From Pseudorasbora parva (lineage: Eukaryota; Chordata; Actinopteri; Cypriniformes; Gobionidae): DNA of 64,000 nt. The notes below the pieces were generated by a model, which searched no databases, was not told the origin of the DNA, and was given only the letters and a program-made list of their open reading frames with translations. Shown here one piece after another: positions 34,101 through 47,389 of the stretch. Made by a program: the position numbers and the translations under genes. Every line of letters begins with the position of its first letter. Within the stretch, counting starts at the first letter, position 1. The DNA is taken from positions 7,735,233 to 7,799,232 of the forward strand of contig NC_090172.1 of assembly GCF_024679245.1 (NCBI RefSeq). The letters are read 5' to 3'.

Positions 34101-34213
34101 TCCATCCATCCATCCATCCATCCATCCATCCATCCATCCATCCATCCATCCATCCATCCATCCATCCATCCATCCATCCATCCATCCATCCATCCATCCA
34201 TCCATCCATCCAT
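34101..34213 (+). repeat. (TCCA)n microsatellite
   Basis: About 28 perfect TCCA units, read as SIHP or MDGW repeats in translation, which are artefacts. Confidence 0.97.
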
Positions 34214-35747
34214 TACAGTAATGTGCTGTAGAAAACAATGCATTCTGGACAATATACAATTATGAACATGATAATATGAAATCAACAAATTATTTGTTTT
34301 GCTGCCAGACTATACATGATGCATAAAATATGAATTTCACTTATATAAATGTAAACAAAATGCTAAATCTTGACAAAATAATTAGTGCCGACACCATTTC
34401 TTTGTTTCAAACACTGAATGTGTTATAATATCCAAATCAATATCCCATTATAGAAAGTGCCATCAACCCACAGACTGTTTACCTTTATTCTCATGCTAAT
34501 AAAAGGCCAGCACTACAGGGAAGCTTACTGAATATACAACAAAACCATGTTTGAAATAGCATTTTCCATCATTAGCAACTGTGACATTTCAGATAATTGA
34601 CAGGTTTTAGTGAAGACACTGCAACACAAACAAAACACCATTTATAAAGTGCATTCATGGAAGTCAAACAGAAACCATCATGAATGTATTTGCACATGCA
34701 GTATTCAAAATCAATAATAACCAATATTGCATCATCAATCAATCATTCAAAATATGCTGCAGAGCTGAAGTGAAAGTCCATTGATCATCAAGCTTCAGTC
34801 TCTGCACCGAAGGCATCGCCATCTTCAAAGAATGCACGATGTCCTTCATACAGTCAAGATGTCCGCTTCCGGCAAAAGCAAAACACCGCCATGCTCCACC
34901 TCGCCTTTTTTGCACCGGACATACCACAGATCTAAAAGGTTACAGTTTGGTCACATCACTTCATAAAACATTCTTCCAGATCTCCACTGGTCTATCCAAA
35001 TGAATTTTAGCAAATTCAAGTCAGTCTTTTATTTTCTTATTGGTCAAGAGTGGTATTAGGCAAGATGTTCCACCATGAGGGACATGTTTGTCTAGTGTTC
35101 TACTTCAACTCTGCACTGAAATATTTTTGTATGTATCTGGGAAACTAATTCAAATTTGTTATAGAGTTTCCAAAGGCTTACTTGTGTTTTAAGACAATTT
35201 TAGCACACCATTAATGCACCAAATAAGTGCATTAAAAACAACAGTGTTGAATAGGGGTTGACTAATTATCACAATAAAACTGAATTACAAAAGAAATCCT
35301 ATAACTCAAAAGTATCACATTATCACTTTTAATTTGCCACTAAACTGTTATACTGTAGATGCATTTTTTTGTTGTAAAAAGGTAGTTAAATATTTTTAAT
35401 TGACAGCTGTACTGTACATGTCATTTAACTCTCGTTAGACTATTAGACTGTCTGCTTAATATCTGCTAACTCTTTATTGTGATGCTCCACCAACAGACAT
35501 TTTACTGACTAGAAGTAACTTTGCAACTACATGTCAACTTATTCTACTAACCATAAATTAAAAGTCTATTACAGTCTACTAATAGTAGTAATAATTGATG
35601 AGAATTATATTATTTGGAGTGTAGTTGCAAAGTTACTTATAGTTAGTAGAATATCTAATGCGGATCATCATAATAAAGTTATGTAATCCAACTTATGTAA
35701 TCGCTTCTGCAATTTTCTGATTAGCATGGTTTATTATTTATACACAC
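34214..35747. other. No gene; old dispersed repeat at 35440-35700
   Basis: At 35440-35700 the block AAGTAACTTTGCAACTAC (about 35513) recurs inverted as GTAGTTGCAAAGTTACTT (about 35621), a foldback. It belongs with the GGTAACACTTTATTTTGAT repeat type. The rest shows nothing. Confidence 0.4.
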
Positions 35748-35749
35748 TA

Positions 35750-36901
35750 TATTAGCAAAACTTTTGGGACACCCCTCCAAATCATTGCATTCAGGTGTTC
35801 TAATCACTTCCATGGCCACAGGTGTATAAAATCAAGCACCTAGACATGCATACAGACACTTCTACAAACATTTGTGAAAGAATAGGTCACTCTCAGGAGC
35901 TCAGTGAATTCAAGCGTGGTACCGTGATAGATTGTCACCTGAACAATTAGTCCATTCATGAAATTTCCTACTAAATATTCTATGGTCAATTGTTAGTGGT
36001 ATTATAACAAATTGGAAGCATTTGGGAACAACAGCAACTCAGACACAAACTGGTAGCCCACGTAATATCACAGAACGGGGTCAGCACAAGCTGAGGTGCA
36101 CAGTGCACAGAAGTCAGCAACTTTCTGAAAGTCAATAGCTACAGACCTGCAAACATTGTGTGGCCTTTCAGATTAGCTCAAGAACAGTGTGTAGAGAGCT
36201 TCATCGAATGGGTTTCCATGGCCGAGCAGCTCATCCAAGCCATACATCACCAAGTCCAATGCAAAGCATCGGATGCAGCGGTGTAAAGCACGCCACCACT
36301 GGACTCTAGAGCAGTGGAGACGTGTTCTCTGGAATGACTAATCACGCTGGCAATCCGGCAGACGATGTCTGGGTTTGGCAGGTGCCAGGAGAACGGTACT
36401 TGCCTAGCTGACTGCATTGTGCCAAGTGTAAAGTTTGGTGGATGGGGTATTATAGAGTGGGGTCATTTTTCAGGGGTTGGGCTTGGCCCCTTAGTGCCAG
36501 TGAAAGGAACTCCTAATGCTTCAACATACCAAGACATTTTGGAAAATGTTATGTTCCCAACTTTGTGGGAACAGTTTGGGGATGGTCCCTTGCTGTTCCA
36601 ACATGACTGCACACCAGTGCACAAAGCGTCAGTCCATAAAGACATGGATGAGTGAGTTTGGTGTGGAGGAACTTGACTGGCCAACATCAGTGCCTGACCT
36701 CAAAAATGTGCTTCAAGGACAATGGTCAAAAATTCCCATAAATATACTCCTAAATCTTGTGGAAAGCCTTCCCAGAAGAGTTGAAGCTGTTATAGCTGTA
36801 AAGGGTGGGCCAAATCCATATTAAACCCTACAGATTAAAAATGGGGTGTCATTTAAGTTCATGTGCATGTAAAGACAGACATCCCAAAGCTTTTGCCTAT
36901 C
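35750..36901 (+). mobile_element. Tc1-family transposon, decayed copy
   Basis: The left end TATTAGCAAAACTTTTGGGA and the complement of the right end GATAGGCAAAAGCTTTGGGA are inverted, next to TA. A plus-strand transposase is recognisable in pieces. The same family is present as fragments at 44018-45203. Confidence 0.85.
35880..36823 (+). pseudogene. Tc1 transposase pseudogene
   Basis: The first catalytic region reads tgg aat gac taa (about 36331-36342): a stop codon follows the Asp. The middle block ([39 protein letters not shown]) and the second Asp motif (FQHDCTPVHKA) are at 36365-36655. After a frameshift, FGVEELDWP is joined directly to TSVPDLKNVL, so the SPDLNPIE segment with the third catalytic residue is deleted. 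The C-terminal NLVESLPRRVEAVIAVKGGP is intact to 36824. Confidence 0.85.
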
Positions 36902-36903
36902 TA

Positions 36904-38104
36904 AAACATCTCCCTGTACAACATGGGAGGGATTTTAAAAAAATCGAAATATTTGTTTATGTTCAACAACTGTTCTGGTTCTTAAGATTAAACATCAATA
37001 AAAAGTAGATGTTTGTGCTGATGCTCAACAGAACATGTTCTCCTCGTCAGTGAGTAGAGCTGTTAACATAAACAGAAATATTTTTTTTTATAGAAATAAA
37101 AGAGGACAGCAGGAAGTGTACTCGCTTGTCAGAATAAACTCAAACGGATGAGACAATTGTAGAAGGTCTCCTTCCCTCATGTTCTGAGAGAGGCTTTAAT
37201 CAACATAAACTTTGAAACCATGCACCCTGTCAGCCTTTTCTATTCAGACACAAAGACACTTTGTAAAGCTAAAGAGGAGACTGGAGGCTCATTACCCTAT
37301 TTAAAGAGAACAGAATGAGTTTCACCCCAGACAGCATTTTCATAATACTGGAAAAGTACAGAATGTTCTTTATCATTAAAAGGGAAAATCAGACACTGCT
37401 CCTCTATCAGTGATGCTGAAGAATGTCTTCATAGGGTTTAATGGCTGTATCTTTAAACTCTTATCAAAGTAAGACTCGGTAAAAATGCAAGTGGGTCAAG
37501 CTGTTTCATGTAAACTGCCTTGTCTCATTTATTATGACTAGCATCAGCATTGTCTTTTCTTCCCTTTCCCCTGTACTCTTTATAATTGCTAGTGAACCTG
37601 TTGTAACAGCAGTAATGGGTATCTTTGGGTAATTGCTATCTACAGCATAACATTTGCTTGGCATGTCGACGATGTCAAGCATCTGTCTGAAACATCCTGA
37701 TACATAGGTTTGACATCTTAAAGTCTTTTTAGAAAGTGTAAATGTTTATTTTTTTATTGCTTATAGAAGAGAACAGAAACCAAAATGTTTAAAAATGTTT
37801 AATGAAACTAAATGGAACACATCATACATGTAGCTCTGGTTTCATCGTCCTGAAGTCAATGGGGTTTTAGTTAAAAGGCTGATATCACATTTGGGGTTAA
37901 CACTTTATTTTGATGGTCCACGTTCGACATTCTAATATTCATACTACAAAATATTGGGAGAAATCAAACCCTAATCAGATAATAAGGGGGAGGGATCAGA
38001 CAATGATAGGAGCACATGCTCAACAAAACAAAACCCACAAGTGCACACAAGACAGGACAGGCATGTGACAACTTGTAGTATAGTTGAAGTACAAATCCAT
38101 TAAT
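36904..38104. other. No gene seen
   Basis: AT-rich; GGTTAACACTTTATTTTGAT near 37895 is a fragment of the dispersed repeat also at 9112. Confidence 0.4.
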
Positions 38105-38850
38105 CCGTTCATTATGCTATTTTAAGGGCGCATGCTTGACCATAATGTATAGCGTGCACAACGCGCATACACTTTGCTCATGTAATCTACGATTGCAACA
38201 GTTATTTTTGCAAATCATAAATTGTTACACTAAAAAAATATTAACACATGAGATGACGGAAATCATTGTGGTGTGCCACGAAGATGTGAAAAAATAGGCA
38301 TAAATCTAGCTTACAAATTATTCAGGCTAATTGTAGTAATAAGGATCAGACCTTTTTGCCCAATAGTGGCAAGACATATATGTATATAAGGACATCTGAC
38401 AAATTGGTTTGTCCGTCAAGAACCAAGAAAAAAAAATAGACTGAAAAACTATTTAACCGACGCTGTTTTGGGTGGGTTTCTCCCATCCCCATACAACACA
38501 ACTTCTCTGTCTTTCACTGCTCTTACAAGAACATCAGTCTCCTCGGCTGTGAACCGCTCCTGGCGTGCGCCTGGTAAATACGCCATAATAATAGCAGTCC
38601 ATAATGGAACTTGCGCACCTGCTTTTAAAGGGAATGTTGGATGCCGCTCTGATTGGTTTATTCATGTTACGCCCAAACCACACCTATGAATAATGAAGCT
38701 ACTTCACACCAACCCATTTTAGATTTGAGCCGGGCGCAAGAGCCATTTATCCCGCCGGGAAAATAGCAACAGCGCCGAGACCTGCCCATAAAGTTACTTG
38801 CGCTTCGTGCTTTGACACTTGCGTTTCAGATCGTTAAAATAGGGCCCTAG
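38105..38850. mobile_element. Probable hAT-like non-autonomous element
   Basis: GCTATTTTAAGGGCGC (left) and the complement of CGTTAAAATAGGGCCC (right) are similar inverted ends, and the interior is more GC-rich than the flanks. No exact target duplication could be fixed. Boundaries are approximate. Confidence 0.4.
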
Positions 38851-39113
38851 GCTTACAACTATTATTTCATCTTCACAATGAAAAAAGAAAGAAAGAAAAA
38901 TATTATTTTACTGGTAACATTCAAAATAAGGTTTAATTTGTATGAAACTTTATTGTAAGTGTCAACAGTAAAATAAATGATGTAAAAAAATGTATCACTC
39001 ACTGTTAGTTCATGTTAGTTAATATATCAATTAATGTTAGAAAATGAGTCCTTATTGTAAAGTGTTACCATTTTACTCTAAATTTCACCTCTGTTTTCGT
39101 TTTTTTATCAGGC

Positions 39114-39159
<46 letters not shown>

Positions 39160-40368
39160 CAATTTAACATAACAGTGTATGGACAAGGAATGCAGGAGAA
39201 GGAACAACTTAAATGGTGGACACAAACGAGATGATTAAACGGTCACAGCTGAAATAAACTCATAATGACGGTAACCAGGGAGACAGACGAGTGGCGGGAA
39301 ATTGAACAAAGAAACACGAGATATATAAAAAACAGACTGAATGTCCATGAACAAAACTAAACAGAATGATGACAGCTTACAACTTACCATCTCCAAAACA
39401 TGTATGTTTTAGGCAGAAAAATGATTTGCTAACTATTCATTAACACCCATGCCATATGGTTGAGGTGAGCTTTAATGTTTTAATTTGCTATAGCATATGC
39501 AGGTCAGTGATTACGCCTTGCATATTTTCAGATTAGACAGGCCTGTCATAATCTATTTTTATCGTAATGTAGATGTCATGCAAATGATGTGTTTATACCT
39601 AAAGATCTTAGAACAATGATCCTTTGGTGGTGGAATGAAGTGAAAACCTTTCCCTGAACAACAGAATACACTGACCGTTTCAACAATGGTACAGTAGCAC
39701 AAGTTGGATTCATTGTTTCTGGTTGTGGGTTCACAGATGAACACATCCAAATATTCTACTTTAAAAAAAAAAAAAAAAACACACCTTTACAAACCACTGT
39801 AAGACATGCACTCAAAATATGAATTTGTTGAATTAACTTAAAAAACATGGTCAACTGGTTCCACACAACTAAATTGTGCAAGTTTTACAAATAACAATTT
39901 AGATATATGAACAAAAGAATGTCAAGTAAAGCTGACAAAATTTCTTTAAGTAATACAAACCATTTGAATATGTCACTGTTACATAATATTTATATGTGTA
40001 GTTTACTTAATAATGTTATTCTATATTTATAAAAGTTTATTATGTTAGATGAACACATAATTTATTGATTTAATTTACCTTATTAAATTAACTACTTCTT
40101 ATACAAATGAATGTTTAAAAATAAAATTCAAAAAGAACTTAATTGAGGGCAGGACATCCATCAATAAATGTGTTTATATGAGAGCCCACAGCCTAAAGGC
40201 ACCACTCTTCTGCATAATGGTAACCGTATTTACAGAAAATCCTCTAATGTCCAACATAACTGAACATTAAACACTAACATACAACAGCATCTTTCCTTTT
40301 ACTGAAAAACACATAAAATAACACTGTATAATGCAGATAAAAGTAAAAAAGCAAAATAACCTAATGCA
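38851..40368. other. No gene; AGAC microsatellite and AT-rich sequence
   Basis: Contains the AGAC array at 39113-39158 and a long A run near 39762-39779. Otherwise nothing recognised. Confidence 0.4.
39113..39158 (+). repeat. (AGAC)n microsatellite
   Basis: About 11 perfect units, the same unit as at 12628-12706. Confidence 0.95.
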
Positions 40369-40377
40369 GTCCCAAGC

Positions 40378-40901
40378 TAGCCTAGAAATCTAGACGCAAC
40401 CTAGCGGCAGCAAATCTAATCTGCCCGCGAGTGTCGTCTAGCAACTCTCAATACCCTTCTGAGCTGTATTCGTCTAACTCTTGCTGGGCCAATCACATCG
40501 TGTATAGAGTCGGTGGGTGGGGCCATAATGACGACGGCCGAGTTGCGTTTGCGTGCTTCTAGTAAACACAGAAACTGCCGAACGGCGGTCACTCGAATCA
40601 GCTCTGACCGCGACTCTGGAAGACTTGGAGTTAAGCTTTTCTCTGAGAAAAGAACAAAGAACGGCACTGAAGTCATTCTTAAAAAGGGAAGATGTGTTCT
40701 GAGTTTTGCTGACTGGATACGGCGAATGTTTAATCTATCAACAAGCTCTGCTTCACCTTCGTTGCTCTGGTTGGTGTAGCACTATCCTATCGCGTGCAGA
40801 GGGAGTTTGAAGGACAACCGTTTATCCCGCCCCTCGGATTGAGCTGTCAATGGTGAGTTTCCAGACCAAACATCTTGATGGGGGTCTGGCTTGTCAGGCT
40901 A
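40378..40901. mobile_element. hAT-like non-autonomous element (524 bp)
   Basis: Starts TAGCCTAGAAAT and ends TGTCAGGCTA; GTCCCAAGC is duplicated on both sides (40369-40377 and 40902-40910, 9 bp, of which 8 would be the hAT target). The interior is GC-richer than its flanks with no transposase; the open frames at 40416-40779 have no recognised domain. Confidence 0.78.
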
Positions 40902-40910
40902 GTCCCAAGC

Positions 40911-41549
40911 ATTCTGGGAACTACAGATCCACCAGCCAGTTTGTTAGTTTCACTCAGCATTGTTAAGTTGACCATACAAACACTTATTAAGTAAAGCTGA
41001 CAATACTCATTTTTAGTAGAAACAACTCCATAAACTTAAGTAAATTAAGTTATTGAGTTATTGACATAACTTTTTAAGTAATGATTTAAGTATGATTTGA
41101 GTGCAACTAACAACAGTGCAAATAAAAATATTTTTTGAGAATGGTGACATTTTATTTTTATTTATTTGATTAAAGGTGTCACGAACTGGCTTTTTTCTTT
41201 TTTATACTGTTGTCTGAGGTCAACTAAATGACGTTTGTGTGATGTCTACACTGGTTTTGAGGCTCTCTCCTGAACGCTGGGTTCTGATGGGCGTGCCGCA
41301 CTGGAGACTTGTAAGTAAATGCCCACGGCTAGGATTGGATAATATTTGCATATTTAATGAGCTTCAGCTCCCCTGTCAGTTCAGTTCACATGAGGGAGAG
41401 ATTATTAAAGCGGCAACCAGAATGATTCTCTCGACCACAGGGCTCGTAAACGTCTTTATCTAACAAACACTGATTTATTTCTCATCCACCCGTGATTGAT
41501 TGGAATATTATTTCTGTATTAGATGGCCCGCACGATTGTTTGATATAAG
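40911..41549. other. No gene seen
   Basis: No recognised feature before the CA array. Confidence 0.35.
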
Positions 41550-42035
<486 letters not shown>

Positions 42036-42062
42036 CGCACACACACACACACACACACACAC
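42036..42062 (+). repeat. (CA)n microsatellite, short
   Basis: CA array preceded by GCGC at the end of the dispersed repeat. Confidence 0.9.
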
Positions 42063-42719
42063 GTGCCCAGATCAAGAGAGATTTTCTGCTGACGGGCGTA
42101 AGTTTTCTGAGACTTGTTTACAAACGATTCCGCAGTGAAATGAAGCGAACACGTGTACACGTCTTTACCACGTGAGCTGGAACTTCTTAAAAAATAAATG
42201 AAGTATCACACATTCCTAATATTAGGACCCAAAGGAAGCTTATACAGCAACTGCGTTCTTCCACAATATGCTATCTTCTTCCACATGTTTATTGCTGCTG
42301 GCTAGTGATCTACTGAACCGCTCCATGAGTCGATGAACGGGGCTACTGAATTACACGTTCTGTCGAGGCGGTGTTTCATTGAGCAATGATGTAGGAATGA
42401 AGCTCACGATCGTTTTCTGGGCCTGGTGTCTATAAAAGCTTTTCTTTGACTAAAAAGGTTTCAGCTCTAAAAACTTACAGGATATTCTTATATTACCATG
42501 ACCTTTTGTATATCAAAAGCTCAAGGGAAAGTTGATTTCTCAATTCATCACCCCTTTAAATAAACAGTAAAAACAGTACATGTTATTTATTACTGATATT
42601 TTCAATGTCACATGATCACTCAGAAATCATAGTAAAATGCTGATTTTGTGCTCAGTTATTATTGTTGATCAATTATTAATAATGGTTCTTATTTATACCA
42701 CTATTCGAATTTATTTGAA
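42063..42719. other. No gene seen
   Basis: No recognised feature. Confidence 0.35.
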
Positions 42720-42870
42720 ATAGGAATATTTTGTAACAATATAAATGACAGCAAATCAAGGATCGTGTGGCACTGAAGACTGGAGTAATCTCCAAAAGTC
42801 AGATTTACCATCATAGAAATATATACCTTGTAAAACATTAAAATAGAGAACAGACATTTTACGTTGTAAT
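42720..42870. repeat. Dispersed repeat (GCACTGAAGACTGGAGTAAT type)
   Basis: The block CACTGAAGACTGGAG recurs at 52417-52431 with similar following sequence. Related sequence may occur at 46760-47000 and 57060-57380. This is a common fish repeat of uncertain class. Confidence 0.5.
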
Positions 42871-42885
42871 AATATTTCACAATAT

Positions 42886-43078
42886 TACACTGTAAAAGAA
42901 AAAAGTCTCCAATTTAAAATTTTCTTAAAATCTACATTTTTTCAGTTGGCCGAATTTAAATTCTGTGAATTGATGCAATTTAATTCACAGAAATTCAATT
43001 CGGCCAAATGAAAAATTTAGATGTGATCGGACACTAGAAAATTTTCAATTGGAGACATGAATTTGTTTTTACAGTGTA
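42886..43078. mobile_element. Palindromic mini-element (193 bp foldback)
   Basis: Starts TACACTGTAAAAG and ends TTTTTACAGTGTA. Nearly the whole length folds on itself: AGTCTCCAATT pairs with AATTGGAGAC, and GTTGGCCGAATT with AATTCGGCCAAA, around a centre near 42980. No coding capacity. Confidence 0.8.
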
Positions 43079-43865
43079 CTGTTTATATATATATGAATGA
43101 TCATGAGGGGGGTGGTCTTTCTTTGTTTTTCTGTCATGTCTTTCTGCATTGTTCAGTGTTGGTGCGTTAATTACTTAAATATTTTGTTCAGTTCCATTTA
43201 ATGCAATTTCATGAGGCCATAAATGTTGACTCCTTCTTTCTGTGTTAAATTGAGCCATTTATTACATATTTCATCATTTCCTACAGTATACTGTATCTGG
43301 ATCTCTGTCCACACTGATCACAATCAGTAAGCCCATGACAGAAGACATATAGAAATGCTTGCTAGATGATTTATGAATGTATTGTATGTTATTTGACAAA
43401 GATGCATCAGTTGGCAGATAATCCATTACTAAGGACAGGCTAATGGCTGTCACATTTCAGAGAATCTTAATACGCAAAGACAAATGCCTGTATGCCCTTG
43501 TCATTTTCGTTAGCCTGACTGGTGTAAGACTCAATAAACTCTTCACGGCCCATTACTTAGACACGCTACAGGACTTATTTATTGAATGTGCTAACAAGTT
43601 GTAATACCATTATGTCCTGCTCATTCTGAGATGTATTAATCGTGCAAAGCGGTGTCTCCCGCAATGCAACTTCACATATTTTGTGGTGTTTGCTAAGGCA
43701 AGCATCAGTCTAACTATTGTGTTAGGAGTTAGGGGGTCGTTTAATCTACTACTTAAACAATGACACGTAACTCATCTCAAACACATCTGTGCAATCTTAA
43801 ATCGTGGCCCACCAATTTTATAGACTTACATTGAATGAGAGACCTGAGCCACATTTAGGGACCAT

Positions 43866-43866
<1 letters not shown>
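43079..43866. other. No gene seen
   Basis: No recognised feature. Confidence 0.35.
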
Positions 43867-43937
<71 letters not shown>

Positions 43938-43938
43938 T
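43867..43938 (+). repeat. (TTTA)n microsatellite
   Basis: About 18 TTTA units. Confidence 0.97.
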
Positions 43939-44017
43939 ATTTTTTTCTTAAGCAACTAAGCAACCTCTATACATGATCTATAATTACATGCAACTAACCC
44001 TAAACCAAACCTAATAT

Positions 44018-44279
44018 CACTACTAAATATTCCATGGTCAACTGTTATAACAATGATAACAAAGTGGAAGCAACTGGGAACAACAGCAACTCGTAAAATC
44101 ACTAAAAATCACAGAGAGTGGGGTCAGCGCATGCTGAGGCGCACAGCACGCAGAAGTCGGCAACTTTCAGTCAATAGCTACAGACCTGCAAACTTCATGT
44201 GGCCTTCAGAGTAGCTCGAGAACTGTACGTAGAGAGCTCTATGGAATGGGTTTCCATGGCCAAGCAGCTCATCCAAGTT
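44018..44279 (+). mobile_element. Tc1 fragment, 5' transposase part
   Basis: Matches 35970-36239 of the Tc1 copy at 35750-36901, from CTACTAAATATTCC to AGCAGCTCATCCAAG. It stops abruptly at 44279. The left terminus is missing. Confidence 0.8.
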
Positions 44280-44989
44280 ATGAGATAAAATATATGTTTG
44301 TGTGTTATTGCTAGCATGCTTTAAGAGATTAATCACTAAAAAATTTTTTATTGAAGATAATGTTAGCGTACGAGATGATTTATGCATTAAGACTATTGTC
44401 AGGGTTGGTTGAATAGATGAGAGCCAGGACTCAATTTGCAGGAGGAAATGGGTTTTAAGGATAATAATAAAATAAAACAAGACCAACAAAAATTCCCCGA
44501 GGGGAAAAAACAAGACTTGACTAGACTTAGCTTGACTTGACTTGACATTAGGAGCAGTTAAACAAGAGGAATGTTTGACAACGATCCAGTACAGGACTGC
44601 AAATACAAGGAGACTGGATAGGAGGCAAACAAAAGAGTGTAATCAGAGAGGTTAGACAATCGACATGAGAACACATGGGACAAACACAAACACATGGCAG
44701 ACATGTGCTCACACAAAACGTGACATGAACATGCAGCTAATGAAAACTGATAAGCTGCACATTGCCACAACATGACAACAGGAAAGCCCGAAGTGGCAGA
44801 ACCCTGACAACTATATGTACTTTCTGTTGGGGATTAGAGTGACCGGGGCAACAGCTAGACTAGAGTGTGTTTTTAGGCATAACAAATCCATATGAGAAAG
44901 TGTTTTGCTAAGCGTTTTGCTATGCGAGCACCTTTGGTTTGATGTTTGGAGTGATAAACCTGCTTTTCCGTCAGGTAATCCGAAGGATG
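44280..44989. other. Unassigned DNA between two Tc1 fragments, containing a solo LTR
   Basis: About 710 bp replace roughly 130 bp of the expected Tc1 sequence. Of this, 44397-44809 is a solo LTR with its own target duplication. The remaining flanks (44280-44396 and 44815-44989) show no clear ends. Confidence 0.5.
44397..44809 (-). mobile_element. Solo LTR-like unit (413 bp) with ACTAT target duplication
   Basis: Starts TGTCAGGGTT and ends AACCCTGACA, with ACTAT directly outside both ends (44392-44396 and 44810-44814). The 5-bp duplication and TG...CA termini fit an LTR retrotransposon. The minus orientation is preferred because its end resembles the U5 ends of other fish LTRs. No clear TATA or AATAAA is seen on that strand, so the LTR call is less sure than for 14878-15390. 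An AATAAA on the plus strand leaves the orientation open. Confidence 0.7.
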
Positions 44990-45203
44990 ATTCTGGGTTT
45001 GGCAGTTGCCAGGAGAACGGTACTTGCCTGACTGCACTGCGGGCTGTTTTTCAGGGGTTGGGCTTGGCCCCTTAGTTCCAGAGAAAGGAACTCTTAATAC
45101 TTTAGCATACCAATTTTGGACCATTTCATTCTCCCAAAATCCTAACCCTTCCTGTTCCAACATGACTACGCACCAGTGCACAAAGCAAGGTCCATAAAGA
45201 CAC
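44990..45203 (+). mobile_element. Tc1 fragment, middle transposase part
   Basis: Matches 36368-36646 of the other Tc1 copy: TCTGGGTTTGGCAG, then CAGGAGAACGGTACTTGCCT, GGTTGGGCTTGGCCCC and CAACATGACT, with internal deletions. Ends near CATAAAGACA. The 3' end is missing. Confidence 0.8.
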
Positions 45204-45354
45204 TTTTAATTTGACATTATTACAAAGTGCAAATTGAAAAAGTGAAATTGTTTCTTAAAGTCACCAAAGTTTAAAAAAAATGTTGTTATCATTTACTCAC
45301 CCTCACGTTTCAAACCTGTATAATAGACTGTCTGCTGTGGAACTTAAAAGAATA

Positions 45355-45889
<535 letters not shown>

Positions 45890-46273
45890 TTAAAATAATC
45901 TATGTACGTCAGTGGTAGAAGTAGGCCGTACACGACTGAAATGCAAAAGTGGTTGGAGACTACTCTTCAGAATAAAATGGGACCTGTCACATCTCCAGAG
46001 GGTGGAAGCTATTTGCATTTCATACCACAAAGCACAGTCGACGCCGTGGATAATTGGGCAGGGCGAGCACTTTGACTCTTTTGTGTCTTTTTTAAAATCT
46101 GGGAAGTGAGGCAGATGATGCCAACGGAGGACCAGGGCAATCATGCAGGAGAGTCGGCCACAGATGGCTGTAATTAGCAGCAAGGAGAAGAGGTCAATGT
46201 AAGCAGCACCCTGATCCCGGCTGCCCATCGAAACCCGTATTTTCACCCTCACACCAGTCGGGTCTCCTGACAC
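45890..46273 (-). other. Candidate exon or pseudo-exon with a hydrophobic stretch
   Basis: On the minus strand, CACAAGTGTCAG could be an acceptor before 46266. The frame then reads through VRVKIRVSMGSRDQGAAYI followed by a hydrophobic stretch (LFSLLLITAI, SCMIALVLRW) resembling a single membrane segment, within locally GC-richer sequence. The frame continues to about 45890 without an obvious donor. A weak likeness to membrane-proximal regions of attractin-type proteins is too slight to name. Could be chance. Confidence 0.22.
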
Positions 46274-47389
46274 TTGTGGCAGTAAGTGTGATGGAAGAAA
46301 ACATGCTGAAGTGGGTTAGCGTAGTCAAGGGTAAAGGATATACATTCCACTCCTGAGAATATGACAATTATGAGTTTTACTCTTTGTTCATTTAGGGACT
46401 ATGAACTGAATATGGTGTAGTGTAACTGTAATGAGAGGTTTCTGAATGTGTAGAATATTAGATTGAATGGATTAAGACGTCCTGCTGAGTCGAATAAAAT
46501 GGCTTGTTCTATCTTTCTATTAAGGCCCTTGGTAAATGGTACAGAGGAAGCAAATTAGCTTTCAGATTTATTTTAAAAGGCTGTGAATAATTTACAGTTA
46601 CACAATAAGCTGATAAATTAATCACATGAATAATTATTAATCAGACATATCTGAGAGAAAATACTAAATTAAGATCATTTAACCCTAGAATGCATGAGCA
46701 ACATTTTTCTTTTAACATGAATTAATAACATAAATGCTTAATATTTTTTCATATATTTTTCATATAAAAGTTTGGGGTCGGTAAGATTTTTTATATTTTT
46801 GAAAAAAGTCTTATGTTTTGCTCACCACAACTGCATTCATTTAATCAAAAATGCAATAAAAAAGTACTTTTGTGAAATATTATTACCTTTTAAAATAAAT
46901 TATTATTGTTAGAATATATTTAAACATGTCATTTATGTCAAAGCTGAATTTTCAGCCTCATTACTCCAATATTCAGTCACATGATGATTGAACTGAAGTT
47001 CATGGATTTATTTCCCAAATATGAAATAAGGAAATGTCTCATAAATTATTATAGCTAATGTATGTTTATGTGAGAAATTTTAATTTGCAGAAAAATGTTA
47101 AGGTGATTATTTATGATAAATTTGGGGATACAAAATCATGAAGATTTTGTAAGGTCATGAAGAATTTACTAAGCATGAATAGTTCCAAAGGAATTTATGT
47201 TAGGGTATGTAAAAAAAAAAAAAAAGAAGAAGAAGAAAAATGAATGTTACATTTAAAATCCTATAGAAATCAATAAAATATCAAATCTTGCAAACAAAGT
47301 TGGTGTTTTTATTTGAGAGCTTCTGACATGCTTTGCTGGAAAAATGTCTTTAAAGTGCTAAAAGTGAAAATCAAGTTTTTAATGTTGTT
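46274..47389. other. No gene seen; old repeat fragment
   Basis: AAAAGTTTGGGGTCGGTAAG near 46765 is a piece of a common fish repeat. No coding content. Confidence 0.4.

Noticed and set aside
34101..34213. Regular spaced repeats as a CRISPR array
   Set aside because: Simple tandem tetranucleotides without spacers in a vertebrate-like genome.
34064..34288. SIHP and MDGW repeat proteins
   Set aside because: Translations of the TCCA array.
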